Shown here piece by piece: positions 60,705-64,000 of a stretch of 64,000 nucleotides of DNA. The notes under the pieces were generated by a model that was given only the letters and a program-made list of their open reading frames with translations, was not told the origin of the DNA and searched no databases. Source of the stretch: Rhodococcus triatomae. Lineage in GTDB: Bacteria > Actinomycetota > Actinomycetes > Mycobacteriales > Mycobacteriaceae. The translations under genes were made by a program, and so were the position numbers. Position 1 is the stretch's first letter. Every line of letters begins with the position of its first letter. The stretch is taken from the NCBI RefSeq assembly GCF_014217785.1, contig NZ_CP048814.1, forward strand, positions 2,728,001-2,792,000, in the 5' to 3' direction.

Positions 60705-62096
60705 ATGAACGACAACAGTTACCGGGTGTGCGTGATCGGTGCGGGATCGGCAGGCATCGCCGCAGTCAAGGTGCTCGCCGAACGCGGCATCGACGTCGAG
60801 TGTTTCGAGCTGTCCGATCGGGTCGGCGGCAACTGGGTCTGGAGAAACAGCAACGGGGTGTCGGCGGCGTACCGGTCCCTCCACATCAACACCTCCCGGC
60901 GGCGTATGGAGTTCAGCGACTTCCCGATGCCCGGTGACCTGCCGGACTTCGCGCGGCACGATCAGGTGGCGGCCTACTTCGACGCGTATGCCGACCGTTT
61001 CGGTCTGCGCGAGCACATCAGGTTCCGCACCGGCGTCGACCATGTGGAGCCCCGGCGCGACGGCACCTTCGAGGTCACCTTGTCGACGGGGGAGCGGCCG
61101 CTGTACGACGCGGTACTGGTCGCCAACGGTCACCATTGGGATCAACGACTGCCGGAACCGATGTTCCCGGGCCTCGACACGTTCACCGGGACGGTGATGC
61201 ACTCGCACGCCTACACCGCGGAGGAACAGTTACTGGGCCGCAAGGTCGTGGTCGTCGGGATGGGGAACTCGGCGATGGACATCGCGGTGGATGCGTCCTA
61301 CCACTCCGACGAGACGTACCTGTCGGCGCGGCGCGGGGTTCACGTCGTCCCCAAGTACGTGTGGGGCCGCCCGTACGACCAGATCGGGGGAAGCGAATGG
61401 CTGCCCGGTTCCGTCCGCTGGCCGATCGCGCGCCGGCTGATGGCCGCGGCGACGGGGCCGATGGAGAGATACGGGCTGCCTGCTCCCGATCACCGCTTCG
61501 CGCAGGCGCATCCGACGATGTCGAGCCGGATACTCGACCGCCTGGCCCACGGTGCGATCACCCCGAAGCCGAACATCGACCGCTTCGACGGTGACCACGT
61601 CGTCTTCACCGACGGCAGCCGGGTCGAGGCGGACCTGGTGGTGTTCTGCACCGGCTACAAGATCAGTTTCCCGTTCTTCGACCGTGACTTCCTCGACCCG
61701 TCGGGCGACAACGAGGTGGAGCTGTACCGGCGGGTGTTCCATACCACCGTGCCCGGCCTGTACTTCGTCGGGCTGATCCAGCCGCTCGGTGCGATCATGC
61801 CCATCGCGGAGCGCCAGTCCGAGCTGATCGCCGATCACCTGCAGGGCGTGTACCGGCTGCCGAGCGCGTCGAGCATGCGCAAGGAGATCGCGGCGCACCG
61901 GCGGGGGATCGAGAAGCGGTACGTGGCGTCGAAGCGGCACACCATTCAGGCCGACTACGACGACTACATGCGCACGCTGCGGCTCGAGCGCCGGCGCGGT
62001 ACCCGTCGCGCGGCCGGCCGGACTCCGGTCGACCGGCCCGTGGCGAGCGCCGCCGCGCGGCGAGCGGCCGAACTCGCCGCGGAGGTGCCCGCATGA
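60705..62096 (+). CDS. flavin-containing monooxygenase (FMO type)
   Basis: A 463-residue enzyme: FAD motif GAGSAGIAAVKVL (about residue 12), the fingerprint FTGTVMHSHAY (about 162-172) of the FMO form FxGxxxHxxx(Y/F), and the NADPH motif VVGMGNSAMDIA (about 184). It oxidises soft heteroatoms or ketones with NADPH and O2. GGGAG precedes the ATG at 60705. It is followed, 4 bases overlapping, by a hydrolase gene that looks truncated. It lies under the paired operators. Confidence 0.88.
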   Translation: MNDNSYRVCVIGAGSAGIAAVKVLAERGIDVECFELSDRVGGNWVWRNSNGVSAAYRSLHINTSRRRMEFSDFPMPGDLPDFARHDQVAAYFDAYADRFGLREHIRFRTGVDHVEPRRDGTFEVTLSTGERPLYDAVLVANGHHWDQRLPEPMFPGLDTFTGTVMHSHAYTAEEQLLGRKVVVVGMGNSAMDIAVDASYHSDETYLSARRGVHVVPKYVWGRPYDQIGGSEWLPGSVRWPIARRLMAAATGPMERYGLPAPDHRFAQAHPTMSSRILDRLAHGAITPKPNIDRFDGDHVVFTDGSRVEADLVVFCTGYKISFPFFDRDFLDPSGDNEVELYRRVFHTTVPGLYFVGLIQPLGAIMPIAERQSELIADHLQGVYRLPSASSMRKEIAAHRRGIEKRYVASKRHTIQADYDDYMRTLRLERRRGTRRAAGRTPVDRPVASAAARRAAELAAEVPA

Positions 62097-62842
62097 GCCG
62101 CACCGTGTACTTCACCGTCGACGGGGAACGGTGCGAGGCCGACCTCCATCTGCCCGAGCCGACCGGTGCGGGCAGGCCGCCGATCATCGTGATGGCGCAC
62201 GGTCTCGGCGCCGTCCGCGCCATGGGACTCGACGCCTACGCGGAGCGCTTCGTTTCCGCGGGCTACGGCTGCCTGGTGTTCGACTACCGCCATTTCGGCG
62301 GCAGTGACGGTGTGCCGCGCCACCTCGTCGCCCCGCGGAGACAACAGGCGGACTGGACAGCGGCAATCGACTTCGCCCGCGGTCTCGAGGAGGTGGACGG
62401 TGACCGGATCGTGGCCTGGGGAACGTCGTTCGGCGGGGGCAACGTCATCGCGACAGCTGCCACCCGGCCCGACGGGCTGGTCGCCGCGATCGCGCAGTGC
62501 CCGTTCACCGACGGTATCGCGTCGACATTGGCGATGAGCCCACGCTCGTCGATGGGTGCCACCCTCGCCGCCGTCCGTGACGTGGTCACCAGCCGTCTAA
62601 AGCGAGCGGGTTCGCCGATTCTTGACGGTCTTGTCACCGGAACCGGAACCCATTCGACGATCGACACCTCGACGTGTGCCGGTTCTCCTGGCCTCGCAAT
62701 GGCAGGCGCATTCCTATCGATGAGCGGCGCGATGGGGACCCGAGGACCGGTAAGAGCGGGTGCAGCGCGAATCAGGCAGCTCGACGGCGCCGGAGGGCGA
62801 TGTACGCGACGCTCGACACGAGAAAGCAAGCAGCAAGGATGA
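62093..62842 (+). pseudogene. alpha/beta hydrolase, 3' truncated at about 62600
   Basis: The frame reads as a hydrolase to about residue 168: HGLGAVRAMGLDAYAERF (oxyanion region), FDYRHFGGSDG, WGTSFGGGNVIATAA (nucleophile, about 110). Family members then continue for another 100-130 residues with the Asp and His, but from about 62598 the frame holds only Gly/Arg/Thr-rich sequence without hydrolase features and stops at 62842. The ATG overlaps the FMO stop by 4 bases, so the pair is an operon. The gene was probably broken where lower-GC DNA begins. Confidence 0.7.
62598..62771. other. junction region, no gene recognised
   Basis: After the point where hydrolase similarity ends there are about 170 bp with no recognised coding content, GC falling from the usual very high level. 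ACCGGA repeated in tandem occurs at about 62636-62648. No integrase, transposase or flanking repeat was identified. Confidence 0.4.
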
Positions 62843-63158
62843 TGGCGAGATAGCCGCGCCAAGGCTCCGGACCGACAACAACAGCCTCCTTCGTGATCAC
62901 GTCCCGAAAGACACATGTCGCCCCGGGCGGAAACAAGCCCCACGGATCGGTGATGGCAGCTCGGATTCGCTCCGCACGATCGGGTAATAGGTAGTCGAAT
63001 TGCGAAGGGAAGCCGTAGCGGTCACGACACCAATGCGTCGCCAGCGTTGTTCTTCGGGTGAGATGATCCCAGAGATAGAGCACGACGAGTAGGGCGCCCG
63101 ACACGAATGCGGTAAGGCCTAGAGCTGTCTTGGCTCGTCGGGCGGCGGTGTCGGTCAT
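62772..63158 (-). CDS. small membrane protein, unknown
   Basis: A 128-residue protein with two hydrophobic segments, near the N-terminus (about 10-32) and the C-terminus (about 103-123), and a soluble loop with two cysteines between them (HWCRDRYGFPS and GATCVFRDVI). The ATG at 63158 overlaps the LGFP-repeat gene stop by 4 bases, so it is part of that operon. GC and codon use are less extreme than in the rest of the window. No family was recognised. Confidence 0.6.
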   Translation of the reverse strand: MTDTAARRAKTALGLTAFVSGALLVVLYLWDHLTRRTTLATHWCRDRYGFPSQFDYLLPDRAERIRAAITDPWGLFPPGATCVFRDVITKEAVVVGPEPWRGYLAIILAACFLVSSVAYIALRRRRAA

Positions 63159-64000
63159 GAGGTGATGACTGCGCCTGTGGCGGCAATCCACCGGATCCAG
63201 CCACCTTCGAAGTTGACTTGCCGGTCGGCACCGACTGAGAATTCATCGGTTGTCGGTAGGCCGAAACGCCCGTTTTCGTATCCTTGCCTACCGTATTCGT
63301 CGAAGATCGCCCCATAGACACCGTGTGCCCCGGTGGTCGGCGACCAATAGATGTTGCCAGTCTCGAATCGATTGAACTTGCAGTCGGGTCGAGTCGGACA
63401 ATTGAGTTCGTCACTGGTGGGGTATCGGAGGGGGCCGCTGGCTTCACTCAGGGCGATGTAGTGGGTTCCGATAGCGCCGTGGACTGCCCAGGCGTCGGTG
63501 TTGGGGTGCCAGTAGATGCGGCCGTTCGCGAAGTTTTGTTGGCGTCCATCCCCTGGTCCTGGATACTCCCAGGTTTCACAGGTCCCGAGAGGGCCTGCTG
63601 CGCTGTTGTTGCGACGATATGCATCTCCGATGCGCCCGTAGGCCGCACATTGCGCCTGCACCCACTCGGCTATGGCGGTGTCATATTGCCAGTGCCACGA
63701 GCCAGGAAATGGTTTTCCCGTTCCCGTTCGGAGAAGACTTGTTCCACCGTAACCGCGATCGATGTTGAGTCCCATGCAGGTGGTATTCGGGTTCACTCCT
63801 GGTGGGCAATCGTTGCTTGGGGCTTGCAGATCCGAGTTCACATCTGTTCCTGCGTCATTTCCCCGGGGGGTTCGGATCTCGGTGAAGATGCGGAACTCTT
63901 GGCCGTACGACTGGAGCCGATTGGGGTAGCCGATGCCGACTGCGAGTTCCATTTCTTTGCAGCTGTCGGTGCTGTTTTCCCAGTCGAGGTAGGACCTGTA
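63155..64000 (-). CDS. LGFP-repeat protein, 5' end outside window
   Basis: The frame is open to the end of the window, so the N-terminus is missing; at least 281 residues are present. Two LGFP-type repeats are visible near the C-terminus (GAIGTHYIALSEASGPLRYPTSDE and GAIFDEYGRQGYENGRFGLPTTDEF, each about 50 residues). LGFP repeats occur in cell-surface proteins of mycolic-acid actinomycetes and may bind the cell wall. The upstream part, with several Cys, Trp and Asn, was not recognised. GC is clearly lower than in the neighbours to the left, a sign of different origin. Confidence 0.75.
   Translation of the reverse strand, partial: YRSYLDWENSTDSCKEMELAVGIGYPNRLQSYGQEFRIFTEIRTPRGNDAGTDVNSDLQAPSNDCPPGVNPNTTCMGLNIDRGYGGTSLLRTGTGKPFPGSWHWQYDTAIAEWVQAQCAAYGRIGDAYRRNNSAAGPLGTCETWEYPGPGDGRQQNFANGRIYWHPNTDAWAVHGAIGTHYIALSEASGPLRYPTSDELNCPTRPDCKFNRFETGNIYWSPTTGAHGVYGAIFDEYGRQGYENGRFGLPTTDEFSVGADRQVNFEGGWIRWIAATGAVITS

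Noticed and set aside
1-64000. tRNA, rRNA, CRISPR array, transposase or integrase
   Set aside because: I looked for conserved motifs and direct-repeat arrays by eye and saw none; the tandem repeats found are short and not CRISPR-like.

Overview
The window is very GC-rich (about 70% by eye), densely packed chromosomal DNA from a mycolic-acid-containing actinomycete. Rhodococcus or a close Nocardiaceae relative is the best fit. The evidence is a giant AftD-type arabinofuranosyltransferase, two antigen-85-like mycolyltransferases, a FadE5/FabG4/HtdX/FadA2 fatty-acid set, a DesA3-type desaturase and an LGFP-repeat protein. The gene order aftD, DUF2613, lpqI, tetR, htdX, fabG4, fadA2, fadE5 matches, from memory, the Rv0236c-Rv0244c block of Mycobacterium tuberculosis. 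No rRNA, tRNA, CRISPR array, transposase or integrase was recognised.

Layout. 1-7.6 kb: end of a membrane acyltransferase, AftD and its small partner, a universal stress protein, the LpqI-like glycosidase lipoprotein and a small secreted protein. 7.6-19.2 kb: a TetR regulator and fatty-acid enzymes (HtdX, FabG4, FadA2, FadE5), interrupted by a VanW-type envelope protein, a GlcD-like flavoenzyme and a DUF559-like gene. Three related palindromes sit upstream of tetR, between fabG4 and fadA2, and upstream of fadE5, which suggests one regulon. 19.2-36.2 kb: single genes for methyl transfer, a DUF4185 secreted protein, a phosphodiesterase-like protein, flavin monooxygenase, hydrolase, VOC protein, lactate-oxidase family enzyme, a secreted HNH nuclease, LigB, a two-component system with small membrane proteins, and a stand-alone LigD-type polymerase. 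36.4-49.5 kb: nucleobase permease, a large membrane protein with lipase-like motifs, two divergent mycolyltransferases, an ABC-2 exporter divergent from a histidine kinase/response regulator pair, a GNAT protein and two membrane proteins. 49.7-62.1 kb: TetR plus phosphotriesterase-like lactonase, a lipoprotein esterase, two tandem Tat-lipoprotein polysaccharide deacetylases (the first frameshifted), a methyltransferase, a desaturase, several TetR genes with visible operators, an iron-boxed siderophore-interacting protein and an FMO-type monooxygenase. 62.1-64 kb: an alpha/beta hydrolase gene loses its family sequence near 62.6 kb and is followed by lower-GC DNA with an LGFP-repeat gene and a small membrane protein gene, so this may be an island edge.

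The regulatory and repeat DNA is the most unusual part. It includes a 58-bp operator-promoter module present twice, facing outward on both sides of the TetR gene at 56862; a roughly 45-bp dispersed repeat in three copies, two of them inverted around the DUF559-like gene; paired 13-bp palindromes between a TetR gene and an FMO gene; and a 14-bp tandem repeat upstream of the HNH lipoprotein gene. All family assignments come from reading the translated sequence without database searches.
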